DNA from: Kuschelorhynchus macadamiae
Taxonomy: Eukaryota; Arthropoda; Insecta; Coleoptera; Curculionidae
Reading direction: 5' to 3'
Length of the DNA: 64,000 nt
NCBI GenBank assembly: GCA_030620095.1
Contig: JAUTXW010002163.1
Coordinates: 62,001 to 126,000 of the forward strand
Under the pieces are notes generated by a model that ran no database searches, was not told where the DNA came from, and saw only the letters and a list, made by a program, of their open reading frames with translations. The translations under genes and the position numbers were made by a program. Shown here in pieces: positions 1-10,829 of this stretch (the stretch's first letter is position 1; the number at the start of each line of letters is the position of its first letter).

Positions 1-65
1 CAACGTAAAAATTGAAAAAATTACTTTTTTTGTTGCTGTTGTAAAATCGAAAATAAATTCTTTAC

Positions 66-436
66 CTGAATCTCTTTCTGCAAATTCGTCAGCTTTCTGG
101 TCAATAATGGTGCAGATTTGCTCTAACAGTTCTTTTTTCTGATATCCCTGGCAAATGACTTGGAACGGCGCATTAAAAGATTTGACATCATAGCTGTCGC
201 TGCTGGGGTTAAAATAGAAACCGAACAGTTCCATATTTAGCTTGATACATTTATGTTTCTGCAGTTCTTGATCTATTAGATGTGCAATTTTGTATTCCAA
301 ATGTTGAAAATATTCTTTCACATTTATGAAGTTTTGGTGTGAGGAAATCCTATAAGATATTATTCGTTCCCTGAATGCTGACTTGATAATTTCAACACCT
401 TCCTCCAAGCCTATTTTGGAATTGTTCTTGTGCACA
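66..436 (-). pseudogene. Exon of a virus/transposon-derived C2H2-associated protein
   Basis: The minus strand reads openly for about 120 residues (LEEGVEIIKSAF... to ...ADEFAERDSG) and ends at a good donor, TTCAG|GTAAAG (exon end at 66). The wording resembles the block that follows the N-terminal zinc fingers in large arthropod proteins which also carry an endonuclease VII or type-B DNA polymerase region. I recognise those from virus-like (Polinton/adintovirus-type) elements; this family call is from memory and unverified. The best acceptor (CTAG| at 437-440) leaves the frame one base out of phase with the zinc-finger exon at 571-700, so either a small exon is missed or the copy is broken. 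It continues left beyond the window after a short intron. Moderate confidence that it is real coding sequence; low on function. Confidence 0.5.
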
Positions 437-570
437 CTAGATCAAAGATGTCCACCCCATGGTTTATATTTTTCTTGCATTCTTTACAATATTTTACAAT
501 ATTTGTAGAATCTATAAATTAAGAAAAAAATATTTTACAAAATATAACATGAAAAATAAAATGTTCTTAC

Positions 571-700
571 CTTTAACAAGCTTTGGTTTTTTCAACCAAC
601 TGTTGAGTTTTGTGGAATTTCCGTTAACATGTTTTTTAATATGTCGCAATAAATTATCCTTTCTAGTGAAGACTTTATTACATGTTACACACTTATGCAT
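571..700 (-). CDS. C2H2 zinc-finger first exon of the same virus-like gene
   Basis: The ATG at 698-700 begins MHKCVTCNKVFTRKDNLLRH, a single classical C2H2 finger (C-x2-C-x12-H-x3-H). About 20 further residues, ending KKPKLVK, lead to a consensus donor AAAG|GTAAGA (GT at 569-570). A finger directly before an exon of the conserved block at 66-436 is the arrangement expected for the large virus-like proteins described there. The exon ends in phase 1, which does not join cleanly to the next visible acceptor. A nucleic-acid-binding role is inferred from the finger alone. Confidence 0.55.
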
Positions 701-871
701 TTCTGAAGTTTTCTGGATAATAATAATAATAAAATTAATATTGTGCAATTCTATTTAGTTATAGTCAAATTTTGAAAAAAGCAATTGCATTTTTGAAGTT
801 CTTTGTATAATAATAAAATTAATATTGTGCATTTTTATTTAGTTATAGTCAAATTTTTAAAAAAGCAATAG
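696..871. repeat. Two-copy tandem duplication, about 88-bp unit
   Basis: The block from the 'gcattt..tgaagtt' sequence near 696 through 'gttatagtcaaattt..aaaaaagcaat' near 785 is repeated at about 786-871 with small changes, mainly one fewer ATA triplet. The first copy overlaps the start codon and 5' flank of the zinc-finger exon, so part of that exon's leader has been duplicated. Confidence 0.75.
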
Positions 872-884
872 AAATTAATTGACT

Positions 885-1433
885 TTATGAATCCATTTCT
901 TCAAATGAGTCAACTAATTTGTCAAAGGCCTGTTTAACATAATTCACCGTACTTTCGTCTCCCTTTTTAATTGTGATCAAATTAGTTAAATTTTGAATAG
1001 CGAAACCCAGACACTTAAGGTTTGCTATTTGTTTTTTATTTTTTTTATTAATTTTAAATTTTTTTTTAATGATAAATGATGGTTTCGAAATTGAATTTTG
1101 TTCAACTGGTGAATTATTAGGAGAAATATCCGAAGTTAAATTTGCTTCAATTTGTTTTTCTTGCGAATCAGAATTTACAATAGCATATGGTGAATTAATA
1201 GAAGATATAGCCGAACTTAAATTTTGATCAATTTGTTTTTCTTGCGAATCAGAATTTACAATATCATATGGTGAATTAATAGGACAAATAGCCAAACTTA
1301 AATTTTGATCAATTTGTTCTTCTTCCGAATCAGAATTTTCACTAAACAAAAAGGGAGAGCAAATTGATCTCGGAGAATTAATTGGCGATTTTAATGTTAA
1401 ATAATTTGCCTCGAAGAAATTATACCAATTCAC
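885..1433 (-). pseudogene. Acidic SP/NSDS-repeat ORF of the left virus-like element
   Basis: An open frame of about 180 codons ends EEMDS-stop at 885. Its middle holds three imperfect repeats of about 27 residues built on NSDSQEKQIDQNLSSAI..INSPY, followed by a lysine-rich stretch and a weakly amphipathic C-terminus. No known domain was recognised. The frame has no ATG near its start: the plausible start, ATGAGT at about 1434-1439, is one base out of frame, followed by a quick stop, so a single-base indel has probably cut off the start. It lies between the element terminus (about 1600-1700) and the zinc-finger exon, all reading the same way. Disordered acidic repeats suggest a regulatory or structural protein, but function is unknown. 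Confidence 0.45.
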
Positions 1434-1532
1434 TCATTTTATTTTAATATTATTATTAATAGATTTATTCAACAGATTTTTTTCTTTTAACAGTCACTCG
1501 TACCATAACATACTAAAATGATCTTGATGCAC

Positions 1533-1541
1533 CTATTTATA
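1533..1541 (-). promoter_or_regulatory. TATA box upstream of the acidic-repeat ORF
   Basis: The minus strand reads TATAAATAG about 100 bp upstream of the ORF at 885-1433 and inside the element terminus. The match to a TATA box is good, and the position suits a virus-like gene transcribed inward from the end of the element. Inferred, not proven. Confidence 0.4.
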
Positions 1542-1599
1542 AGACTTAAGAATGCAAAATCAAATGTGGGAGAACAAAGAGAAAAAATTAAAAATATGA

Positions 1600-1790
1600 T
1601 GCGAATGAGAATAAAAGGGGAGGAAGTTAAGAATGAGGGACATGAGAGAGAGGAAGAGGAGGAGGAGGAGGCGCTCCCCTATTATAACTACTGCCTAGCA
1701 CTGCAATTTACTGTTCCTAATCTGCGATATCTCGATAAATATATATAATAAATATAATATAATTACGAATTCGTTTTATTGAATTAAGTG
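1600..1790 (-). repeat. Terminus of left virus-like element (CTC-rich)
   Basis: On the minus strand an AGTAGTTATAATAGGGGAG block (around 1675-1695) is followed by CGCCTCCTCCTCCTCC. The right-hand virus-like element has AGTAGTTATTTAAGGAGAG followed by a long CTC-repeat at about 62097-62160, in the orientation expected for related terminal repeats. Outward sequence is less similar. The exact end and any target duplication could not be fixed. The + strand shows an open frame here through the GAG repeat, which I regard as incidental. Confidence 0.45.
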
Positions 1791-2729
1791 TAGAAAATTT
1801 TAGAATACAGAAAAGAAAAGAAAAGCGTTTTGAATTTCGCGGGCAAAAGCAGCGTCAATCTACGACGCCATCTGCTTTCACTTTCCGTTAAGATAGAGTG
1901 AAAACGCCAAATAGCTATCTCTCTCTTTCGGATGATCTATTTACATTGACTTGCGCGTCTCAACTTGGTTGATTATTTAACACAAAACAAATGTATGTGA
2001 ATACTTTGTAAGAATACAGCAGCAAGATATTAACACTTTAAACTAAATGAAATTTGGCAATGTTCCTGAATAAAAGCCAGACCTCCAGCCACGATGCGTG
2101 AGCGTGGAGTGAAAGAATAGGACTTCGTAACGTTTTTAGTATGTTGTTATTGTCAGGCAATTTTTGGTAACGAGTGATGACTATCACTTTGGTGATATTT
2201 GGCATCCCGATCAAGTGTGGATTGGGTCGTGTCTACTGACCCAGCGCATTAAATTAAAAACACATGTAAATACTACCAAAATCTCACATAACATAACAAA
2301 ATGGATTTCGCTTTATTGTCGCGATAAACATAAAGCAGCAATTGGAAGGCTGAAATTTTACAAAATCGGTAAGTACACGTATTATGATGGAAAAATTAAA
2401 CAGCATATGCGGCGAAGCATTTTATTTACTGCAGGCGTCACACTACAGGATCCCCAAATATTTAGGTCACACGTGATGTAGAATTCGGTCTATATATGGC
2501 CGAATGTCACGATATTATTGCTAGTGGTTCTTCACTCTCAAACTGTATATACAGTCCTCCCCAGGTCTTTCCTCGGGATTTATCTTTTAAGATTAAATAA
2601 TAAAAATAATAATTTAAATTGTGGTCCATGTGAGATTTTTTACGAATGGAAAGTAATAAACTGGTGCTTTTTTGAAATTAACATATTCTTTTATTTTTCC
2701 CTTTTGTTTTTTTTTAATGAAATCGGAAC
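1791..2729. other. Non-coding stretch, no supported gene
   Basis: Mixed sequence with a short GAAAA repeat (about 1810-1825) and a 105-codon frame at 2164-2481 that lacks recognisable motifs and has no upstream ATG context. The protein-like start of the mariner relative begins just after it. Nothing else was recognised. Confidence 0.5.
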
Positions 2730-3520
2730 TAGCTGAAAACGAGCTGTACGCAAAATTTCGACAAAATTGCAGCAGGATATCAGAAGAATGTTGCGTGGTC
2801 TGGCCGTCCTAAAACATCGACAGACAGCGATAAGTCTTTGGATATTTTAATCAGTTTGGAAGAGAATCCTTATCTTCCAACTAGACAAGTTGGACAAAAC
2901 CAGGACGTACTCCACATGTCCATGCATCGAGTTGTACAAGCTAAAACATTCCACCCTTATAAAATAATACTACTGTAACAAGTTTCGGATGATGATTACG
3001 ACAGACGTTTAGAATTCTCTGAGATGATGATGGAACTTCGTAACGCCAATCCAAATTTCATTCATCAAATAATGGTTTCCTATGAGCACACTTTCATTTT
3101 AAGTAGAAGGGTCAACAGGCATAACTGTCGATATCGAACGAGGGAAATCCCTACCTAGATACAAGAACATCAGACCCAAAAACTTAACGTTTTGGGCGGG
3201 GATAATAAGTCGGAGTATCTTGTAAATGTTTTTAACCACTGTAAAATACTTTTACAAATTTATACCTAAAATGTTTTTTTAGATAATAATGCAATTCCAG
3301 ATAATGGCATCTAATTGCAGCAGGATGGTACATCCCCACACTACAATCGAGAAGTTTGGGAATATGTTGACAATGTGTTTTTTGGATTAATTAATTTAAG
3401 TATGTTTTATATTTGTTTGTTTCTTTTTAGATTACTGGTGATCGATCAATATTACAACAGTGCATTCCAGATGCTGCCAGCGTATTTGTATGTAGTATGT
3501 TTACTCTTGCAAAACTAAGT
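2730..3520 (+). pseudogene. Decayed Tc1/mariner-superfamily transposase
   Basis: Broken frames on the + strand spell transposase fragments in the right order: a helix-turn-helix-side block with SGRPKTSTDSDKSLDI and ENPYLPTRQVG (about 2800-2890), RRLEFSEMMM (about 3005), a catalytic-region block with the NRHNCRYRTRE sequence (about 3110-3145), TQKLNV near 3180, and QQDGTSPHYNREVWEYVDNV (3315-3380), the second catalytic-aspartate region. This order matches the insect IS630/Tc1/mariner proteins with a QDGAPPHY motif. Stops and frameshifts fall between blocks and the C-terminus was not found. No terminal inverted repeats were identified. A dead fragment. Confidence 0.75.
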
Positions 3521-4246
3521 AGGTGAATTCATTTAAGAAGGTTTATGCCAAAATAAAAACTAAAATCTGCAAAAATGTATCTTTTTTATAATGAAATTGA
3601 AACAAATAGCACTTTCCTGATAACATTTCTTCAGTTGCCCTCCTTAATAAATTCAAAATTTGTATACATTTATGATGAACATAGCTTGGAAAAATAATCA
3701 CTAATATACCCGCACTAATATCATAAAATAATATAATGACAAAAAGTCAAGCAAGCTTCCCGTTTTCTCGAATATTAAGGCAAACAAGTCAAACAGATTA
3801 TTGTATTAGTATGTACTTTCCGAAATAAATATTTCTAGTTCCAGGGTGACATGACATTTTACAACATTGTAACTTATCGACCTGGGACATTCCATGAAAA
3901 TGCGGACATGATCAAAAAATTATCAAGTTATTGTAAATGGCTTAGTAGGCTGTGTATCTTGTTGCTAAGGAACGACTTTACTTTATTCATTTGTTTTTAC
4001 AAATAAAATTTAAGAACTGTCACTTTGACGGGAGTTAAAATTTAAACTAAAAAATAAGATCCTAAATCATATTAAATTCTCGTGGTGTGGTAAACTGTTT
4101 TTGTGGAACCAGCAAGCAAACCGTGAGTATTTTTGATTTTAAGTATTAATTTAGCATTTGACTACTTATCTTGCGATTTTGCTGACCGAGCTTTAACAGT
4201 ATTAAGTAAAAAAGTAAATAATAGATTGTATTGGAAATAATTGTAG

Positions 4247-6847
4247 CGCGAGTTACCTAAAAGTATAATTAAAAGGAATATACCGTTTTAATATTTTTTT
4301 ATCGTGTTTTAAGATTTTATATTTCTGTTGCCTAGATTCATTTCAAAGCATGGTTCAGTAACATTGAAGATAAATTTTCCGCAAATGATATATTTTTTTG
4401 GGTTTTCATTGAAACGCGAGTTACTGATTTGAACCTATAAATAAAAAAAGTGCCATATTCAGCGAATTTACCGCACACGTATATTAAAACTTGTTAAGCG
4501 TGATATAAGTAACGTTGGGCAAGTAAAAAAGTCGAACAATTTTCTTTTAGAAAGAATGGGCTTATCCGGTGCTGAAAAAATGAAAAGACGACGGGAAAAG
4601 TTAAAAAAGCTAGGAGTGTATGATGAATATAAAAAAAAGCATGCAGAAATATGCAGAAAAAGTAGGGCAAAAAAGAAAGTCGCCCTTTCCAATTTGCCGT
4701 CTTCAAAAAGAAAGCAGTTACAAAACGAAATAAGGAAAAAAGTTAACGAAAGAGTAAAAAAATGTCGGTCTATGAAAAAATCTAAACTTGAAAGTGATAC
4801 AAGTAAAAAAGTTTCTCCTCCTTATACATCAGTTCAATCTTTAGGAAAAACAGCAGCACGAGCCCGCAGATCGTTACCTACCTGTCCTAATAAACGCCAG
4901 ATTGTTTTAAAGAAACTATTGTTAGAAGTTGAAGAAAAAGATGAAGCGTCCGATTCTTCAAACCTCATTAACCAACATCGCAGATCACTCAGTAACGAGG
5001 TCGTCACAGCCATAAAAAATTTTTTACAAGAGAGGACATAAGTCGCCAAGCCCCTGGACTAAAAGACTTTATTACAGTTCGCGAACAAGGCAAACCCAAA
5101 GAAAAAATCCAAATCAGACATCTATGTACTTCCATTTCTGAAACACATGCTTTGTTTGTTAAGGAATACGGGGAAGTTGTGGGTAAGAGCAAGTTTGCTG
5201 AATATAGACCAAAAAATGTTTTCCTAAGTAGCCAACTTCCTCATAACGTGTGCCTATGTAGATACCACGAAAACTTCATTTTAACTTTAAATGCCATGCA
5301 TACCATTTCACCGGAATGTCCTCGCTATAACCAGGATTTTCTCAAGTCCGTCATGTGTGAAAACCCTACTAAAGAGTGTTGGAAATTTACTTGTGGTGCT
5401 TGTAAAAGCACTTTAGATACAAACTTAGAACAGTATGTAGGTGCTTGCAATAATTCCGAAGTCACATGGTTGGTATGGCAAGACAGTGAAGGAAAATTGT
5501 GTAAAGTTTTACATTCAGGATCAGCTTCAGAATTGCGAAAACACATCATCGATATGTCTAAAACGTTTTTTGAACATTTTTATGTGAAAAGGCATCAAGC
5601 TGATTCATATCAGAATGACAGGAAGAATATAGCGGCTACTAACTTCGATCCATCAGCTGCTTTGGTGCAAGTGGATTTTTCTGAAAATTTCACATGTGTA
5701 GCACAAGACGAAATTCAAAGCTTTCATTGGGCTCAACCACAAGTAACTTTGTTTACGATATCGGCTTGGTAGATGGCCACACAGCATCCAATGGTTATTG
5801 TATCTGATAATCGAAACCACAATAAAGAAACGGTAGCAGTTTACATGGATCGGGTAATAAGATAATTGCCAGCATCCGTTACCAAAGTATACATTTGGTC
5901 AGATGGACCTGCATCACAATTTAAGAACAGGTACATTGTGGAAACTATTAAAATCATTCAGCAACGAAATGAAAAGAACATATTTTGGAACTATTTTGCT
6001 ACATCACATGGAAAAGGTCCCGTTGATGGTATAGGTGGCGCGTTGAAAAGATTGGTGCGAAACAAGGTTATGCGAAGAGAGGCAGTTGTGTTTAATGCAG
6101 AACAATTTGCCAAAGCTGCTGAGGGTTCTAAAGTGAAGGTTATTAATGTCACTCCAAAAGAAATAGAAGATGTTGCTAAAGAAATGAATCTCCATGCCAT
6201 TTTTGATCAAGCTGCTTTAATTCCAGGCATATCTAAGGCTCATATAATTTATTATCAAAACGGTACTTTAAAAACAAGCAACATTACGTCAGACTTGAAG
6301 ATCGGCATTAGAGTATTAGATGAAAATGTTGTTTATAGTGATGAGGATGATGATATTCCTCTGGCTGTTCTCAAGAGGAGAATACAAACAATTTAAAATT
6401 GATCCACACTATACTTTTTGTTCGAAATGTATTCATTATTTAATTGAAACACGAGTTACCAATTTAATGTAACGCGAGTTACCACATTTTTTGCCGTTTG
6501 CTCTTGAAAGCAAAGATTTGAAAAATTACAAATTGTACTATAATTTTGTTTATATCTCATCTTACTAATGTTGTTTTCTAATAGAAGTTTAACTGTTATA
6601 TTCGTAGAAAAATTGAAAAGATTATGAAAAGATAAACCTTATGTCCTTAAGATGTAACGTGAGTGACTGATGAGTTTTAATTAATAAAAATGAAGAATCT
6701 CAAAACATTTCCTTTATTGGAGTAATAAAGTAACTGTATGGCAACAATATAGGTTTTTAATTTAAAATGTTGGCGTTAATTGAACGGTTAGAGTAAAGAA
6801 TTGTCATTTTATTGCCAAATAATAAATCTGATTGTATCTCGAGTTAC
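4247..6847 (+). repeat. Sub-terminal CGAGTTAC motif copies in the ACCT transposon
   Basis: Forward-oriented copies lie near 4248 (GCGCGAGTTACC), 4415 (ACGCGAGTTACT), 6450 (ACACGAGTTACC), 6472 (ACGCGAGTTACC) and 6837 (CTCGAGTTACC); a weaker one (AACGTGAGTGACT) is near 6656. They flank the transposase frame and sit in its non-coding margins, as expected for transposase-binding sites. Only the presence of the motif is observed; binding is inferred. Confidence 0.6.
4556..6396 (+). pseudogene. DDD/E transposase of the ACCT element, broken
   Basis: The frame starts at ATG 4556 with a very basic N-terminus (MKRRREKLKK, then RKSRAKKK). It shifts by one base near 5032-5041, where DISRQAPGLK continues in the next frame. 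That frame then runs to 6396 except for TAG near 5770 and TAA near 5863. The middle has paired cysteines and histidines (CLCRYHENF, CGACKS) that may bind zinc. Catalytic-looking acidic blocks follow: VQVDFSENF (about 5670), IWSDGPASQFKNR (about 5890-5930) and ATSHGKGPVDGIGG (about 6000-6040). The tail is acidic (YSDEDDDIPL). Total length would be about 610 residues. One frameshift and two stops make it inactive, but the otherwise long frames suggest fairly recent decay. Superfamily assignment (Sola-like) is tentative. Confidence 0.8.
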
Positions 6848-7066
6848 CATGGAATGTCCCACCTGCTAACTCTTAAAAAAAACATACATGCTACAAGCCA
6901 AAAATTGGCACAACCTGTATTATTTTTTTAAAAATCCTGACTTCAAGCGCTAGAGGGAGCCAAGTACGGGATCGATTTTGTATATTAAGTTGCCTATCTA
7001 TAATATAAACAAACTGACCAGTGCTTTATCTATAATACCTACGTAACTTCGGTGACAGTGCAATAA

Positions 7067-7322
7067 TATGGTATCATGGAGCTGGTCTGATGTTGAAGCC
7101 GGAAGCTAGGAACTCTCACAACATAACCCCGTTGTGTTTGGGCTCGTTGGATTTGTCTTAACAAGTACTATTAAAATGTAATAATATTAAATAATATGAT
7201 ACCATGGATCTGGCCTGATGATGGAGCTAAAAGCTGGATATAGGAACTCCTCAGCAACACTACATAACCCCTTTGGATGTGTCTTGACATATACTATTAA
7301 AATTTAGTATTAAACAGTGAAG
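7067..7322. repeat. Two-copy tandem duplication, 128-bp period
   Basis: The block beginning 'tatggtatcatggagctggtctgatg' at 7067 recurs at 7195 ('tatgataccatggatctggcctgatg'). The two then run in parallel through 'ggaactc', 'acataacccc', 'gtcttgacatatactattaaaat' and end near 7322. Divergence is clear, so the duplication is old. No coding content. Confidence 0.75.
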
Positions 7323-7699
7323 ATATTAAGACAGATAATTAAACAATTTCTAATGCTAGAAACTAGAAAATAAACGTAGAAAAACTTTTTTAAAAACAAG
7401 CTTTTATTTATAACTATCTATATATTTAAAACACCTACCAGATTTTTCAATAATTTCGTAAGAGAGTTGTACTGCCCCAATTTACATGATTTTCAAACTC
7501 ATGGCGCCATCTAACGGAAAAGGCAAAACAATGTCTGCCGGACCAGCTAGTTGAACTTAAAGTAAAAAATAATATTCAAATTTTTAAAAGTTCTGTGTTT
7601 ACGTAAGTTTTATAATTTTTTTTACTGTTTAGTCCAATTGTTTATAAATAGAAATATTTTTTCAGTATATTTTATTATAAAGTCGTTTATTGGTTTATT

Positions 7700-8110
7700 A
7701 AGATATCATGGTTCTTGGGATTAGACCATGTCAAATTGGAATTACTATCCGACGTTTCGCCTTCGATTGCACGAGGCATCTTCAGAAATCTTTACTCCAC
7801 GAGATCGTTCAGAAAAATTAGAAAATCTATTGAAATTTTTAAACATAGAAAAACCTTCAATAGAGATACAGGTTACAGTCTACATCATACGTGAAACAGA
7901 TTTTAACACAGGGTCATGGTTCGGCGAGCACAAGTCGGGTATAAAATCCCGCCTGAATCTCTCCGAGCTCATTCAATGTTCAGATTTCATGAAGTAAAAT
8001 TTCCTGGAGGTGCCTCGTGCAATCGAAGGCGAAACGTCGAATAGTAATTCCAATTTAACACGGTCTAATCCCAAGAACCTTAATTGACCAAAGCCGTGAA
8101 AGCTTCCGTT
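7700..8110. repeat. Fold-back with Penelope-terminal features, copy 1
   Basis: Inverted arms of about 75 bp (about 7709-7783 and 8010-8086) share GGTTCTTGGGATTAGACC, then AATTGGAATTACTAT, then CGACGTTTCGCCTTCGATTG. The spacer contains a TATA-like GGGTATAAAATCC near 7938. Within each arm, the strand ending in GAAACGTC carries a hammerhead-like core (see 7755-7785). Terminal repeats of Penelope-like elements can be inverted and contain hammerhead motifs and TATA promoters, so this is probably a solo terminal unit. No RT remnants were seen nearby. Confidence 0.6.
7755..7785 (-). ncRNA. Hammerhead-like ribozyme core, fold-back copy 1
   Basis: The minus strand reads CTGAAGA, then a short helix (GCC...GGC with a CG extension), then GAAA followed by CGTC. 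CUGANGA and GAAA are the two conserved hammerhead strands, and GAAACGTC tails are characteristic of Penelope-element hammerheads. One extra U precedes the helix and stem III is only a palindromic ACGT, so single-copy activity is doubtful. The partner arm (+, about 8004-8038) has decayed to CTGGAGG. Confidence 0.4.
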
Positions 8111-10015
8111 TTGTGTCAGGCAAGTGTATGTTTACACAATTTTAGAAGATTTTAAAACTTCGTATTTATTTATTAATATCTTAAATATTCTATATTATGA
8201 GCTCTTTTCAACCGACGCGATATCTGCCAATTTAGGTATAACAATACGAATAAAGCTCAGTTACATAAAAAAATAGTAAATATTTATTTTGTGACGCAGT
8301 ACATAAACTAGTACATTACCATAATGCGGTAGTAGCTGTTTTCGAAATGAGACATTAACTATAAAAAGCGCTTTTATTGCGTTTATACATTTCATTTTAT
8401 TTCCTCTTTTAAACAGACTTGTCCCCTTTCCGAGAAAAAGCCCGTATGACATTTAATTCAACAAAGCTATATGCCAAGTTTAAATTAATTTATGACTTTA
8501 AAGTAAGAATTGCAAAAATAAACTACCCTAGCTTGCGACATATTGTAGTTTAGTGTATCTTGTATACAGCATTAAATGATTTGCAATAAACGACGAGAGA
8601 AAAGAAAATCCGGCATGAGAAACTAGCTACACCAAACATAGAATAATCGAATGCTCTAATAAAGTCATAATTTTTAAAAAAGAGTTTTACCCATAGATAA
8701 AGTATTGATCAGTTTGCTATAATATAGATAGACACCTTAATATTCAAAATCTTTTTTGTATTTAGCTCCATCTGGCAACTGCAAATGAGTCTGTAGTGTT
8801 TTTTTTAAATAAAACAGGTTGTTCCAAATTGATGCTCGTAGTATATATGTGCATATGTTTCCCGAATTCAACTATTTTCATGAAAATGCCATTCCAAAAT
8901 GGTCATTTTGAGCCACCTAGAGTCCTTTATCGTTCTAATAATCAACTAAATATCAAAATTTCGCACTTTCCTTCAATTTGTAAGTAGACACCAATGTCGG
9001 TTTTGACATTTCACTCTAAAGCGTCATTTTCAGTACTCTTATTTATATCTCATCTCGTCTGGAGACATCACTAGTCACAGCACGCCACAGAAGTATGTTC
9101 ACGGCCCATCACAACATTCACGGCCAATCACAACATATAATAACACGACACAACACATAACAATACATTAGAGAAATATGTCGAAACAGCAATTATTATT
9201 TTTACATAAATATACCACAGAATATATTAATAACAAGGAATGAATTATTCAATTTTCCCAACTGTATACTAAATTTCAAACTCAAAAATGTGTGTGTGGG
9301 AGGTGAAGTCTGTCAATCATCAACGAGCGCCGACTAAAAAACATACATGTTTTAATTTTAAACCGGTCAGTCACGCCTAGTGTTGCTCGATCTAGCGAAC
9401 CTATTTTATGCAATGTGACGGATGATTACGGCAATTTAAAATAATTTAATACAATCTGTTTTAATTCTATCGTTTGTAGACGATTATTCCTGATCATTTA
9501 ATGATAGCCTTTCATTTTTGTCTCGGTATGTTTTTTTTTAATTTTCGGTATACTGACTTTTGTAGAAGTTTATTTAAGAAAAACTTACTTATCTACTTTT
9601 AGTGGAATATTACTTTCTAGACACATAAATATATATTTCTATTTATTGTGTCAGTCAAAGTAATAAATTTTATTATAATATTGGAAGCAAATAAATTATA
9701 AACAGGAGGATTTGTCGGGTTGCAGACCGGCATTCGTCAGTTTCCGTAATTTTAAACTTAACGCAATAATATGCATTACAATATCTCCCATATATTGTTA
9801 AAAAATAAAATTAGGTGTAAACAACGTTTTTGTTGTGTATCTTAGGTAATTAAGTCTTGATTTTAAAAACTTTGTTAAAAAACAAAGTGTAAAAAGAAAT
9901 GCCTAGACCAGGAACAACAAACATAAATCTCTCTCACTTACATTTTTTGTCCTACGCCAAGAAATCGGGTAAAATCAAGTTTGAACAAAAATTAACAAAC
10001 TCTACATTTAAAAAA
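8111..10015. other. Non-coding stretch, no supported gene
   Basis: AT-rich sequence with only short chance frames. Near 9095-9140 a short 'cacggcc.atcacaacat' phrase is repeated twice. No splice-consistent exons, RNA genes or transposon proteins were recognised. Confidence 0.5.
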
Positions 10016-10125
10016 ACTGTCACTTTTTCAAGGTGTGCCTTGCTGAGGCGACTCCAAGGAAAACATTTTGAAAAGACGCAAATATCTCCTCAAATGGTTT
10101 TAGGTGCATTATAAACGAAATTGAT
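10010..10125 (+). repeat. Dispersed repeat copy 1 (CTTTTAGGGGCA family)
   Basis: The run 'cactttttcaaggtgtg...attttgaaaagacgcaaatatctcctcaaatggttttaggtgcatt' resembles two other places: about 44280-44415 (+) and 48385-48450 (inverted). All share a block of the form CAAATATCTC..AAATGCTTTTAGGGGCAGTAAAAATA. It is non-coding and its class is unknown. Confidence 0.45.
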
Positions 10126-10829
10126 AAAGATCATGTTTACCAAATGATTGTTAGTGTAATAAAAATAATAAATAGGTAAGTGGTGGAAATATGATCGGAA
10201 ATATTTCGGTATAGTTACAGTGGTTTAATTTTCTTCAGCTTCATCTTTTAATGTTCCGAAATCACTAATCCTGTAGCACAAATTTTAACGGCTTTTTTAA
10301 CTTTATACATAGTCGTTTTATAAGAATTACACATGTATAATCCCACAAAATTTTTATATGTATTATATTTTCACGGCCTATTTTTATAATTATAAATGAT
10401 GTATTTAAGAGTCAAAAAACATTAATAGTAATTGATAAACTCATAAGACAAGTTATATCAAAAAATAAAACTAAAAGCCATATCAACATTGGTCTGATCT
10501 CGCGATGTTTTTGAGATAATGGTGTTAAAGAGTTTTTTTTTGGTTTATTCCAAATTTCATCAAAAAGACTTTAGCGATCTGAATGAAATTTGGAGGGGAA
10601 AAAATTATTTAGATTAGCACATATTTAACTGATAAAAATGCGTGGACCAGGGGCGTGGTGTGGGCTGTCGCTTCTTACATTTTCTAAAAAAAAAACATGT
10701 GTGCGGCTGACTTTTATATCTTTTGTTAGCATAGTTATAGAGGCTGTTAGAAGGCATTTCTTCTTATTTTGTCGGTTTCGGTCTGTTTTATGAAAAAAAT
10801 GCAATTAAACTATGTAGTGTACTGGAGCA

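Larger units (their letters stand above)
3884..6860 (+). mobile_element. DNA transposon, 13-bp TIRs, ACCT target duplication
   Basis: The left end GGGACATTCCATG (3884-3896) is matched exactly by its inverted copy CATGGAATGTCCC (6848-6860). The flanks 3880-3883 and 6861-6864 are both ACCT, so the 4-bp target duplication is intact and the copy is structurally complete at 2,977 bp. One transposase reading frame occupies 4556-6396. Sub-terminal copies of a CGAGTTAC motif lie on both sides of it. The 4-bp duplication and an aspartate-rich catalytic region point to a Sola-like superfamily, but that label is a recollection rather than a search result. The transposase is broken, so the element is not autonomous today. 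Confidence 0.85.

Noticed and set aside
1518..1748. Plus-strand 76-codon frame with a run of glutamates
   Set aside because: The glutamates come from the GAG-repeat in the element terminus and the frame overlaps the minus-strand promoter region; no conserved motif.
2164..2481. 105-codon plus frame
   Set aside because: No recognisable domain, start codon is not ATG in context, and it does not connect with the mariner frame that follows.
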